Below are positions 1-26,476 of a stretch of DNA of 64,000 nucleotides, in pieces. Source of the DNA: Erpobdella octoculata (Eukaryota > Annelida > Clitellata > Hirudinida > Erpobdellidae). The position numbers and the translations under genes are program-made. The stretch is from assembly GCA_963978895.1 (NCBI GenBank), contig OZ022242.1:36683852-36747851 (forward strand), given 5' to 3'. Positions within the stretch are counted from its first letter, which is position 1, and every line of letters starts with the position of its first letter. The notes under the pieces are model-generated. The model ran no database searches. It saw only the letters and a program-made list of their open reading frames with translations, and was not told the origin of the DNA.

Positions 1-2318
1 AGAACGCAAGGCAATTTTCCCAAAAAGAAAGTCGCAGATCGGGGAAGGGGTTGGCTTCTACATTCTCCCGATATTACAAAAAACAGGTGCTTTATTTAAC
101 ATTTTTTCCTGAGGCGCAAACGATTTTCTCGTTGGGGGAAAGACTTGGTCGGGAGATTGAAACTGGACCCATTACCCCCGAACTCTATAATGCCTATGTG
201 TAATGATAAGTGAAACGGGTCGAAATGGAGCAGAGGTGTTCTTTGTGTAGGAAAGTAGTTTTTTATTTAACTTTTCTAAGTTGCGTCATTTTGTAAAACA
301 TTTTTTTATACAAACCTTGTCAATGATGGCCATTAAAGTGTCCATGTCGGATTTTGTGAAGTTCTCTCCAAGGAAAGTGAGTGCTAGTTCCATCTCTTTT
401 CTGTCCAGTGTGCCACTGTTGTCAAGATCCAGCTTCGTGAAAATTCTTCTCATCAACGCAACTCTAAAATAATATAGAAAACCCCAAACAAAGAAAGGTA
501 GTAAATAAAGTGAAGCGTAAAAAAACTTCGTATTTAAAAAAAATGCGATCACTAAAGAGCAGCCTTCCAACTTCCAGCCTGCTTGATAACCAACATAAAA
601 TACTCAAAATTTCTTTTTTGCGCTATAAATGGTTGATTAAATACTTTTCCAGTAAATTATAAACATAAAGATTTCTTATTTTTTAAAGTTATTTTGTCAG
701 AAAAAAATTAATCATCTACTTAGATAATCTCCCAGCCTCGCTGACACACTCACTCAATCTGGAACGCAGTGATGCGCCCAATAGGGGGGTTTCCGGGACC
801 AGAACTTCGGAGGCTCACTCAATAAAGAAGAGATTTTCAGAGGTTAGGATCCCCAAATAAATAATGAAAAATTGTGCTGTTTTGCATGTTATTAAACAAT
901 TTTTCAACGGAAAGTTTCAGTATGTTTATACAAAAAATGAGCAATTCAATTTTTTTCCAGGAACGAAGATAATTTTTCGGAAATGATCCATCTCCTCACC
1001 TTTCGAATTTCTCGCATTCATACTATAAGCCTAGTAAAGGCATCATATAATTACTAATTTTCAGTGTATTTGGGCTAATAAATATTGACAATGTGTCTAA
1101 TGTGTTTTCACTTCGAGAAGGAATCTACCAAATTATGTATTAAATAAATCCCGGTTTCGGAGTTATAAGTAACTGTTCATTTACTAATTTCAAACAAATA
1201 CAAACTGGTGAATGATCGGAGGTGCTTTGTCCATGGCTTGTAGGAATTCTTCTTTGTTCAGTTTGTTCTTAACAGTATTGTTTGCCGTCTTGAAGCATGT
1301 CTGAAATGAGTGACGGTAAAAACGATGATGAAGTCGAATTTATAGGGTCATGTAAGTTCCGCAGGTCATACCCAATGATATCTTGATATAACAACTCGAT
1401 CCACAACCTACTTTAGTAGGCCTAGATAATACAACTAACAGCTAATTACGTCATAATTACATCAAAATTGTTATAAGTATGAAATAACTACTGACACTTT
1501 TGTAATTTGTTACATCAATTTATTCATAACCATTCATGATATAATAAACAAAAAAAACAGTAGGTCTACTAAAGTGAGTTATGGATCTAGTAGTTATATC
1601 AAGATATCCATGGGTATGACCTACATAACTGCACGAAAAGTTTTGACTAGCAGGAAAGGTTGTTCAACCCCAGAAATCTGTTAGATCTGGCTGAACTAGA
1701 TGCTAAAGTTACGTCAGATTTATTTCCTGCCATCCGTGTCGTACCACATCCCGAATTTTCCGGTTGGGAAACCCCGGGCTTTAAGGGGTCCCAAAGTTAT
1801 GGTGAATAGATTTGTAATGAAGATTTATATTAATCAATGCTATTCTTCATAAGAAAATAAAATAAGGTACGACTACCCCCACCCCTGATCATCGAGTAAT
1901 TTTTGGAAAAAATGTAGTACGGCCGCCGAGAGCGGGAAAACGACCGAGAGCGGGAAAGCTACCGGGAGCGGAAAAGCGACCGGGAACAGGAAAGCGACCG
2001 GGAACGGGAGATTTGCGAAGCGGGAACGGGAGAGCGACCGGGAGCGTGAGAGCAAGCGGGGAAAGAAACGGGAGCAAGAAAGAAAAACGATAAAAAAACC
2101 TCTATAAACCCCGGGCAACGCCGAGTACCCTGCTAGTTTACTTTATAAATATATAAATTTGGGACTGAATAAGAATCCACATAAACCTCAAGTGACGCTT
2201 CAGTTCCTTTGTAGCCAAACTTTTTCAGTTGATTCAACAGTTCGTCGAATGTTAAAAACCCGTCTTTGTTTTGGTCTGCCATTTTGAATATCTCCAGATA
2301 GTCTTCCTTTTTGGCCAT
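1..2318 (-). CDS. Calmodulin-like EF-hand protein, copy 1 (3' end outside window)
   Basis: Three coding exons can be joined in frame: 2318-2187 (44 codons from the ATG), 1300-1206 and 463-316. The junctions are phase 0 and phase 2 with GT/AG sites. Exon 1 carries a good EF-hand loop (DQNKDGFLTFDE). Exon 2 carries a degenerate one (around NKLNKEEF). Exon 3 carries a third (DLDNSGTLDRKE) and ends at IIDK just before a donor, exactly where the neighbouring copy splits its fourth EF-hand. The last exon is not found in bases 1-315, so it should lie off the left edge. The protein should bind calcium through hands 1 and 3, and perhaps 4; no partner is evident. Intron 1 holds a foldback element and a Helitron-like remnant. 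The family could equally be called troponin C-like, because only EF-hands are visible. Confidence 0.85.
1361..1624. mobile_element. Foldback/MITE-like element in intron 1 of EF-hand copy 1
   Basis: Bases 1361-1424 and 1561-1624 are inverted copies of about 64 bases, with roughly ten mismatches. Both contain GGTCATACCC, a GATATCTTGATATAAC core and CTTTAGTAG. The 136-base loop has no coding capacity. Size and structure fit a non-autonomous DNA element; no target-site duplication is clear, so the superfamily is not assigned. Confidence 0.7.
1905..2136 (+). mobile_element. Helitron-like non-autonomous remnant with GC-rich minisatellite
   Basis: Imperfect repeats of an approximately 18-base GCGGGAACGGGAAAGCGACC-type unit are followed by an AACCTCTATAAA tract. 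Next come a hairpin-forming CCCGGGCAACGCCGAG and a terminal CTAG followed by T. A short GC-rich hairpin a few bases before a CTRR end is the Helitron 3' signature. The same 3' end occurs at 51247, 52105 and 52824. The 5' end is not recognisable here. Confidence 0.6.
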
Positions 2319-3334
2319 CTTGGTGGATTCTAGCTGAAAAAGCGAGCTATAAAAATATTTTTTTATGCCGGGCCTACTTATGTTTGTTTTTTTTATTGTT
2401 TTTTCAAGCAATATAATGACGTAATATCCATAGAAAGCATAAATAACCAAAAGTGTATCAATTATATGGACTTAAAACACATCTGTTTAATCAGTTCATG
2501 TCCGAACGCTATTAAATCTCACCTAAATAGCGCTAAATACAATTAATTGATTGATAGGTGTAGTTTTGAGGCGACGGGGTATGCTTTTCTCCGGACCAAT
2601 ATCTCTCCCCGATAAAAATGCTCGAGCCCTTTGGAAAATTCAGAATTTACTTTTTAAATTTTTTCCTGAAAATAAAGTAGCTTTGACTTTCTTTTCCAGG
2701 AAGAGTGACACGTCTACGATTCTGTCAACAGGATGATACAGGAACCTTAAAGTCTCTCGGAAAAAGTCCAGAATGGATTATTGGAACGCTGTCCTATCCG
2801 CAATCGACAATAACTATAATCTTTTAGTTTATAAAACCGAATCTCATTTCTGCGTTAATAATAGACAATTGAATTATAAACCTTTCTCTAGCAAAATGTT
2901 CATTGTATTTTTTCTGTTCTATTATAATAGACTGCTCAAAACCTCAAATCTCAAAGCTCTGGTTCTCCCACGACGAGAACAGACAGTTTTTTTTTCAATT
3001 TTCATGGTTTTTTGGTTTAATTACAAAAGAAGTTACACAATTATAGAAAAATTAATCTGAAATAAAAACTTACAAGCTCCCAACAATCTGTCATTGTTCT
3101 GCTGTCGTATTATCTAGCTATTATAATAATGGTTGCAACAGAAAACTCTTTAGTTAATCCAAAATAATTTAGTAGAGTTAGTCAGAACTTGACAAGAAAG
3201 CAAAAACTTTCAAAATACGAAATTCAGAACGTTCAATAAGTAATTAGATGTCTCTGTCGTTTCGTGTTCCGAATTCTGAAACCGGAATCGCTCTATCAGA
3301 AAGTTATACGAGTAGCGAGAGTTAATTTATTAAA

Positions 3335-5514
<2,180 letters not shown>

Positions 5515-7912
5515 ACCTGCAGATGCAAGTTCAAAAGTTTTAATATTGTCCGTTTACCTACATTAGATAATAGCAGAATAATTTGGGTTGACTGTAATAT
5601 AATATTTCGTATTTATGTTTCTATTGTTTATTATTAAGTTAATAATCAAAAATTGTCGCTGTATGACAACAAATCAGAAAATGCAGTGCTACAACAGCAA
5701 ATGCATAGTTTTTTTGCTTAAATTAAACAAGCATAAAAGACTGGATGGAGAGAAGTTGTATCTAATTTTCAGAAAATCCATGAAAATATTATAGAATTTT
5801 TTACGATGAAAAATAGACAGATTTTTTCTAACTAAATATAAATTAAAAAATTTTGCTATTTTTTCTATTTCTGCAGAATTCCGATAGACAAGGTGTATTA
5901 TTTTGTCTGGCTTGTTTCAGTTGTTTCTGCGCGTCATACAAAAACATCAAATAATACACTTTTTTTAAGTTTTCACGTTTTTTAAAACAAATAAACATTG
6001 TTTATGCACTTGCGACATTAAATGTTTTCTGATAAAAAGATTGGTTCATAGAGATTAGTGTAGCCTACTTCACCTATACATAACTAAGTATTTGGGTTAT
6101 ATCGGAGGGTTATACCCAATTTCGCTTCTAGCTAAGTTCCAGAATGGGCCAAATTCGCTAAATCACATTTATTTTTTAGCCGAATTTGCTATAACTGAAT
6201 TCGTAATACACTTTTAAAATTGGACGTGGTGTTAGTCGTTAGACTTCTAGGCCACGAAAAACTTATCTAACTTTTACGTGGACACATTCTAAAGAACCAG
6301 AGGCCGCCATTTTTAGGCACCTTGCGGACAATGGGATTTGAACCGCTGATTTTTAGGTGTATACACGGTACAGGCGTAGGTAATTTTAAAGACCTTTTAA
6401 ATACGTATTACCACCAACTTTTAACTCAATAATATTTAGTTTTCTTTTTTAATAACAAATATCACCTTATAGAAAAAGCTGCGGAGACGGGGGGCAGTCA
6501 ACCGAAACAAAAATTATTTGTATTAAATTTATTTACACAAACAGAAAACGGGCTAGTTTTTTAAAAACACACTTTTATATAATCGTTTGTGTAAGCCACA
6601 TTCTGTTACATAAACAACGAGCATATTAGCATAGACAATAAATAGTTCGACGAAAATATCCATAGATATCTATGAAAATATCACAAATAATTATTTAATT
6701 AAATTTTGTCCAATCGATCCGAAAATTTGATAGAATGCATTGTTAATCAGTTCAGGGGTGTATTTAAATTTTTTAGTCTCTAGCTCATCGGGAAGATAGT
6801 TTAAAATCGATTGCAAATTTTGACTAAAGATCGACAGACAGAGAAGTCAAGTGTGTAAAAAGCTGGGACGGGAGACAGTCATCAGAAACAAAAATTATTT
6901 GTATTAAATTTATTTACATAAGCAGAAAACGGGCTAGTTAAAGCATTATTTAGTTTAACCTTTCAAGTCTGACGAGATAAATTTTGTTAGAAGCCATTAA
7001 ACAGAGACTGATATATCATTACGACAGGCAGGCAGCAGTACAAACTCTGCATATTTAATAGAGATTTTAATAAACAATAGACCCACTACAGTCCAAATAA
7101 CTGGAAGTAGTAAAAACCAACTTGCAAATTCTTTTATTCGTAAAACTTTCTCCTTCTCTTAAAAAATAATAATAATAATTATAGAAAACCAGAAAAACAA
7201 ATGAGAACACATAATGAATTATATTGTATCACTACTAGCACGCACATGACTACAAAGGAGACAAAAAGACAAGGAAGAGGAGATACGGATGATAAAAAAA
7301 AACTGAAACAGTATCAGCTTTCAACACGCATCAGTCGATAGATATCGACGGTATGCAAGTTCTTCATCGTAAGTATCAACAGAATGATGGCCATGTGCAA
7401 GTCATGACTCGAGCGTTAACGGGTTTGACAAGTCCGGGATAGAGCAACCAAACAAGCAATCAACTCTGTACGAAACTTCTTGTGTTTAAAACGAGAAAAA
7501 TTCGCAACTCAATACATACCTACAATACCTAGCATCATCATTATTATTATCATATATAATATAAGCAGCGTCAAAACGTATTATTCACTTTCACACTTAT
7601 TAATTTTTCTATATAATTAAAATTTAAAAATAAATCAGAACAAATCCAAATCTTATTTTAATAATTACTGATAATAATATTAACAATACACAATAGAGTA
7701 GTAATATTTTAATTTATTTACATAAAATTATCCCATACCACACACTGACATCATAAATACACATAATTCTTTGTCACCATTCCTACTCAACTCTGTCCTC
7801 ATGTGCAAAATACAAGAGAGAAATACGACCCAAAACGAGTAAGGGTCAACGCCATTATCGGACAATCATCAAATTGTATCAAATTAGTCATCAGTAATTT
7901 TCTATAAGAATT
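5515..7912. other. Intergenic region between EF-hand copy 2 and SEC61A
   Basis: I see no coding exon here. The region holds a tRNA-derived SINE-like copy near 6238-6390 and an approximately 80-base direct duplication (6479-6558 and 6861-6939, both ending GAAAACGGGCTAGTT). Otherwise it is AT-rich sequence. The last few hundred bases before 7913 probably include the SEC61A 3' UTR. Confidence 0.6.
6238..6390 (-). repeat. tRNA-derived SINE-like copy 1
   Basis: Read on the minus strand, it contains GGTTCAAATCC, a match to the RNA polymerase III B box (GGTTCRAATCC). A motif GTTAGACTTCTAGGCCAC on the plus strand recurs at 16694 beside another B-box copy. No complete tRNA cloverleaf is seen. Confidence 0.5.
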
Positions 7913-11277
<3,365 letters not shown>

Positions 11278-11788
11278 CTTAACTAAACTCCAATCCAATC
11301 TAACAAATGGTCGACGTATCAAGCGACCGAAAAAGGAAGTGATAAGCGATCACGACACGTATACAAAATAGTAATGGACGCCTATCGCCTTCTACACTCC
11401 AATTTGCATGATGCATACGTTGCATTGAATTAAATCAGACAAACAAAAAACAATTTAAGTTTTATATAATTACAAAACAAAACAGTTATTCTTAAAAAAA
11501 AGTAAAAATTCTATAAAAAAATATTTTAAACGGGATCTAGTTTTTTAACGACTTTTAAATCAACTCATTAAACTTGATCTAAAAAACTTTTTGCTTGTAA
11601 TTACTCTACAAAACAGTGTATCGAGACCTGGTATTTATTAAAAACAAAAAACTTGAAGATAAAAGCTTAATTTTGAACCTTGACCTTTCCCACCCGAGGC
11701 ATGCCGTCAACAAATCCAAAATTCAAGCCAGCTGATAGAAGATGAACTTTTCCTCCTGGCTTCTCATTAGTCCGGGAAGCTTTCTAAC
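11278..11788. promoter_or_regulatory. Shared intergenic spacer between divergent SEC61A and SUOX
   Basis: The 511 bases between the two start codons must hold both 5' UTRs and probably both promoters. It is AT-rich. I see no clear TATA box placed for either gene. This is inferred from gene layout only. Confidence 0.4.
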
Positions 11789-13633
11789 ATGTTTAGGTTA
11801 TTTATGAGTAATTTTTCTGTAGTATCAAGGTCAATGCGACATTTTCTGACCAGTAAAAATTGTGCACTTAAAATTGGGGAACGAAATGCTGGTTTATTAG
11901 CACGCTGTCTGTCTACGTCAACTTACGACAGAAGCGAGAAAAACGCCTCTTGGAGACGGCGTGTCCTGCTGACTGGTTCTTTAGGCCTAGGCTTACTTGT
12001 TACTACCATTCCAGGTTCATTTTTATCTTTAAAATTATATTAAGGATTAATTTGATTAAATTTAATATGGCAGAATTTTATATATGCCGTCATTTTATAG
12101 ATATTGATTTTATTTAACTGATGAACAGGTTTTTGGTATTTCCATGAGATAAAGAAGAATAGTACAAGATGTCAAAAGAAAGAGGTTCACGTAGACGTAG
12201 AAGCGGGAGTAAGAAGACCTGACCTACCTGACTTCAAGCACGATGAAATAGCAGAACACACTTCACCTGAAACTGGTATTTGGGTAACTTACAAGGATGG
12301 CGTTTATGACATTACCGAGTTCCTAAAAGAACACCCTGGCGGTACAGAAAAAATAAGCATGGCTATTGGAGGATCCGTAGAACCGTTCTGGGACTTGTAC
12401 AGTGTTCACCTCAATCCACACGTGTTTGTCGTACTTGAATCTCTTAGAATTGGAAACGTACATCCCGAAGATGAAAAGCTTACATTTGAGGCCGGAAATT
12501 ACTACGCTCACGAACCAAAAAGACACAACGCCTTGAAAATAAATGTTCAAAAGCCCTTCAATGCTGAGACTCCGACTAGTATTATTGCTGAGAATTTTTA
12601 TACGCCTAATGAGTTATTTTTTGTACGAAATCACTTGCCAGTGCCTAAATCGTCTACTTTTTCTCAGGAGTTGAAGATCAGTGGTGTAGGTATTAGTGAA
12701 ACCGTTGTACTTTCTATAACTGATCTTAAGAAGCAGTTTCCAGTCTACGAAATCACTTCTACGGTCATGTGTGCGGGTAACAAACGATATTTTATGAACG
12801 AAAGCAAACCTGTAAAGGGTATTATGTGGCAGAATGGAGCTGTAAGTACAGCCAAGTGGACCGGTGTGAAGTTGTCAGATGTTCTTAGGAAGCTTGGCGT
12901 GACAGAAAAAAGTGGTCACCACATCATATTTCAAGGTGGAGATTCAGACATTGAAGGCTTGCCTTATGAAGCTTCAATACCGATCGAAACAGCCTTAGAC
13001 CCAAATAGGGAGGTACTTCTCGCCTTTGCAATGAACGGCAAGGAGCTCCCCATCGACCATGGCTACCCCTTGAGAGTCGTCGTGCCCGGGGTCGTCGGGG
13101 CACGGCAGGTCAAGTGGCTGAAAAACATCATTGTCAGTGAAACGGAGAGCCAATCTTTCTGGCAGCAAAAGGATTACAAGACCTACAACCCGTCGTTGAA
13201 TATAGAAACTGCAGACCCCAGCAAGTCGATTGCCATTCAAGATTACCCTGTAACCTCTGCCATTTGCACTCCCCTGGATGAATCAACCGTACGAGTCAGT
13301 GAATCCGACAAAATAGAAGTCAAAGGTTATGCACTGAGCGGTGGAGGGAGAGCCGTAGTTAGAGTCGACGTCTCCATAGATGGCGGTAAAAACTGGGTAG
13401 AAGCCGAACTGACCAAAGACCCGAATGCCTCGTTTAACAGACAGTGGGCATGGTCCTTATGGAAAATTGATCTGCCTCCTCCAAAGGGCTGGATAAAAGG
13501 ACAAACAGTAGAGATACTTTGTAAAGCCACTGATTCCTCTCACAACACCCAGCCGGAAACTGACCTCGGCATCTGGAATGCCAGAGGACTTTTAGAGAAC
13601 AAATGGCCTAGAGTTAATGTAACACTAGAATGA
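11789..13633 (+). CDS. SUOX: Sulfite oxidase
   Basis: Two exons, 11789-12014 and 12129-13633, joined in phase 1, give 576 aa (human 545). The enzyme oxidises sulfite to sulfate in the mitochondrial intermembrane space and passes electrons to cytochrome c. The N-terminus is basic and hydroxylated, with a hydrophobic stretch near residues 60-75, fitting a mitochondrial targeting plus sorting signal. A cytochrome b5-type heme domain follows, with the HPGGT histidine at about residue 144 and the second ligand in YSVH at about 169, the usual spacing of 25. The molybdopterin domain has the ligand cysteine in TVMCAGNKR at about residue 290. A C-terminal dimerisation domain (IKGYALSGGGRAV-like block, here EVKGYALSGGGRAVVRVDV) completes the protein. 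The ORF from 12359 alone would cut the heme domain in half; the upstream exon restores it. No damage is seen. Confidence 0.96.
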
Positions 13634-14342
13634 ATGCCGTTCTTTATTCTGTACTTTGGCTCTTTAGCTGCCTGTGTTTTTTTTCATGTTTATTAGAAGT
13701 TGAAAGAACAGCAACAAATTTTTTTTTGGTGGCTTTCGTTTTGTGTTAAAGGTTAATTTTTCTGTTATTTCATAGATCTTCTCATGACCAGATCTAAGGT
13801 ACATTTGAATTGAGTTGAGTCTTCATCATACCTCATTTCTGTCACGGTCGAGTTACTTTAGGTTGTAATTCATTTCTGTTCTTTTTCGCTATGCCAGTTA
13901 AGTATGATCTGAAATTACTGCAATTGATACTGACAGATTGCTATTGCTCAATTTATAGTTTAATAAAATAATTTACACTTAACTTTATATTAAAATGTTA
14001 CTACTTACTACATACTTGCCAAATTATTGTAAAATAAATGAAAAATTTCTCCTGTTTCATTTTATAAATAGATCTTGTTTGCAATTATAATATCTGTGAA
14101 TTTTCTCCCACATGGCTTAAAATGATGCAAAATTAATGCAATTACAGAAAAAAAATAATGCAAACAATTTATTTGACTAACAATCAGTTGCAAAAGTATT
14201 AAGAAATGTCATGGTCTTCTGGAAACTCTCTATGTATTGCAAGAGATTGCGTGAAAAAACCAAGTCATCTGATATCGGTGGCATTAATGGTTTTAAAGTT
14301 TACACGTACACAAATGATAAGAGTAAAATCGTTAAATGAGCA
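13634..14342. other. 3' region of SUOX and spacer to NAA38
   Basis: No coding sequence is recognised. Several AATAAA-type signals near 13960-14035 could end the SUOX transcript, and the rest should include the NAA38 3' UTR on the other strand. Confidence 0.5.
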
Positions 14343-15061
14343 CTATGCAGACTGGTCTAAAGATATGTCGATAATGTGGCGTCCCGGAACCATGGCAAGT
14401 CCCAACATTCTCGGTTCCTCTTTTTCGGGACCATCTGAAATATAGATTTGTTGTCATAACTTAATAATTAAAATTAAATTATTATAATCAGTTTGGCAGT
14501 TTTAGTATTTTACATTCACATCCAAATAACATCATTCTTAGTTGTTATTAAGCTCTGGTGGCATAAAATGATGAGGATCCAAACTAGAGTCAAGTAAATG
14601 AAAATCAAGCCTTTTCCTACAGTTTTAATAAAAAATAATTTGTTTATTAACAGTTTGGCTATCTTTAAAGTACAAAAAATGTTCAAAAATCAAAGATACA
14701 ATTTGTTAAGTCTATTTAAAAAACATTATTAATAATAAAATCATTTCATTTGAAATATGAAATCAACGGTTTCTTACCGGGAAGGCCGAGGAATTCGAGA
14801 CAGGATCCGAGAATTACGTTACAGTCCTTGTCTGTGCATATAAAAACACCGATAAGCGTTCTTCCATCAGACATCGTGATCTTCAAGTTTTTATTCAGCC
14901 ATGAAGCAAGGAGCTTTTTTCCTTTACCATCTGCCCGGTTCTGTATGCAAAATAATTACTCTATTTTTTGTTTTTATTTTTTCTATAACAGTATATACTC
15001 TATTTGAACAAAAAATAGTATATACAAAAGTACTTAATACCTGAATATTAATATCTACCAT
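14343..15061 (-). CDS. NAA38: N-alpha-acetyltransferase 38, NatC auxiliary subunit (LSMD1)
   Basis: Three exons, 15061-15041, 14940-14778 and 14434-14343, join in frame to give 91 aa. The middle exon carries the Sm-like core NLKITMSDGRTLIGVF followed by CTDKDCNVILGS. The last exon has EPRMLGLAMVPGRHI, close to the NAA38 signature EPRVLGLAMVPG. NAA38 is the Sm-fold auxiliary subunit of the NatC complex, which acetylates N-terminal methionines co-translationally. The protein is shorter than the human one at the N-terminus, with only about 15 residues before the Sm fold. The first exon encodes just seven residues, so the start is less sure than the rest. Its plus-strand ORFs are shadows. Confidence 0.85.
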
Positions 15062-15967
15062 TCTGAAAAAACGCCCGTCTTACAGGATATTTACTTTAAA
15101 AAAACTGCTTTTATTACGACCGAGTGTAAATACAGCATGGTTTATTTTTTAAAAGTGAACCCACTCAGAAATCAGAAAAGCAATAAATTTTTTGAATTTA
15201 TAGTAATGTAGTAAAAAAATTGAGTTATAGTAGTTAGTAACAAAATTGAGTTGAATACTAAAATCAGTAATTTATTTTTACAACTTACACCTATTAAATA
15301 AAAATTTGATGACGTCAGCCTCAGCTGCTATAATTTTGTTGTTGTGTATTAAAAAACATCAAAACTTTAAGATCATTAACGTAAATGTAACTCATTAAAA
15401 TAATCTCCATCTCGTCTTCTTGTATATCAAATCAAAGACCACAATTGAAATCATTTAAGCCATACACGAAACACGCAAATCACGCAAAATCTAATTTAAC
15501 GTATGTAGACCAATCTGTTCAGTTCAAGAAAATTCTGGCAGTTTTCAAAATCCTATGCTCTTGGGAGACAGGCTTGCAATATTTATTCTGGATTGATATT
15601 TTGGTGGAAAATAATTTAGCGAACCTTGGCTGTATAGTGTATACCTATTAGCATTTTTGCATGTTAGCTTTCCCCAGACTGTAGGATTAAATTACATTTT
15701 AACATGGTTTAGAGTGGTTCAGCATCACAACAATGAACAATTAGAGGCAGTCGTTTATGGTGCGTGCCTCCCCACACCCCCTACGGATGTTGGTGACACC
15801 AGTTAGATTCGAACCACTGACCTTTAAGCCAACAAGCGAATGCTTTACCGCCATACCGCCAGCGCCATATCCTGGTTTTTGTTTTTATTTCATGTTCGAC
15901 GTTAAATTTCATTACGACCGATCAATAATTTCCTTCATCTCTATTTTTCAGCTCGATAAATTAAATC
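15062..15967. other. Spacer with SINE-like copy
   Basis: No gene is recognised on either strand. AT-rich sequence surrounds a tRNA-derived SINE-like copy at about 15745-15875. A stretch just before 15968 probably forms the 5' UTR of the small membrane protein gene. Confidence 0.5.
15745..15875 (-). repeat. tRNA-derived SINE-like copy 2
   Basis: On the minus strand a GGCGGTATGGCGGTAAAGC stretch resembles an A box, and GGTTCGAATCT follows as a near-perfect B box. They are spaced like a tRNA-derived pol III promoter. The sequence beyond the B box (TAACTGGTGTCACC) aligns with the copy at 16845. Confidence 0.55.
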
Positions 15968-25547
<9,580 letters not shown>

Positions 25548-26150
25548 TAATTTTAAAGCAAATTAAATTATTCCAAATATTTTCACCGCGAGTTTGTGCC
25601 ACTGATGCAAATCAACGGCCTCGTACTGGCTGTCTTCATATCAGTTTTAAGTCTCGCGTTTTAAATTATTTCAAAGTATAAAACACAATCATCACTAACG
25701 TGACCTAGTGTAAGTTATTAGACAATTAGGTAACTCACTCTTTTGTTTTGACTTTCGTTATAATGAGTTAAAATGGTTCGGGGGGGGGGAAGAGAAGGGG
25801 GTTACTTTCACCGATTTTTTTTAGAGCGGGGCCTCGGCGTTTTTGAAAACCCTGCCACATTTTGGAGAGTATTAAGTTCATTTTTTACATTTTAAGAAAT
25901 TTTAAAACAAGGAACCGCTATTACAACCTCAGAGTTTTTTGTCTCCTAGCTTTAAGAAAATAATACATCACACAGATTTAAACCGATAATTTTTTTAAAT
26001 AATGTTTACAAATTAAAAAACTGAAACAACTAATAAGTATTCTTTTATTTTAAATAAAATTCTGTTATTTTTGTCCAGCAAACATGAAAACCACATTCCA
26101 AGAAAGAGTAGCAAAGTATTAAAAATAAAAATAATGACAATTATAAATCC
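25548..26150. other. Spacer between the small membrane protein gene and the RPTP 3' exon copies
   Basis: AT-rich sequence without a recognised gene. Parts (about 25690-26100) resemble 27380-27760 downstream of the real RPTP stop, so this is the tail of a duplicated 3' block. Confidence 0.55.
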
Positions 26151-26476
26151 TTAAAACTGAACAACACAGAAGAATTTATTTCCAACTTCCTGGCTGATAA
26201 ATTTGTACAAATGACTGAATTGTATCTGTAAAAATTAAATAAAATTTATTTTAATGACCATTATATATCGTTACCACGACAGCGAGGGTTGAATAAAAAT
26301 TATTCCAGATAATTTTACTGATAATAAAAAGTATTCACGAATGATAACTACAATTACGATTGATAACGTTGATACTGATCAAGATTGAATATACAAATCA
26401 TCGTCAAACTAACGAATGTCGCGATTTTATCATTCTTGTACGACGGGTTCAATACGAATTCATGGTGAAGCGACAT
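26151..26476 (-). pseudogene. Duplicate of the last two RPTP exons
   Basis: Segments 26476-26414 and 26225-26151 repeat the last two exons of the receptor phosphatase at 28217-28082 and 27885-27817. The first copy (MSLHHEF...SYKNDKIATF) lacks the upstream part of its model and about 24 internal bases. The second encodes a block related to IQYSQFYEFVAKEVGNK. Both remain open with GT/AG-like borders. It is most likely a decaying tandem copy, but use as an alternative 3' end cannot be excluded from sequence. Confidence 0.65.

Noticed and set aside
13..230. Fourth exon of EF-hand copy 1 near the left edge
   Set aside because: No reading on the minus strand gives an EF-hand C-terminal half with an acceptor site.
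6300..6390. A functional tRNA gene
   Set aside because: Only promoter-like boxes are present; acceptor and anticodon stems do not fold, so a SINE is the better call.
12359..13633. 424-aa ORF as the complete sulfite oxidase
   Set aside because: It would start inside the heme domain just after HPGG; the upstream exon and in-frame sequence supply the missing part.
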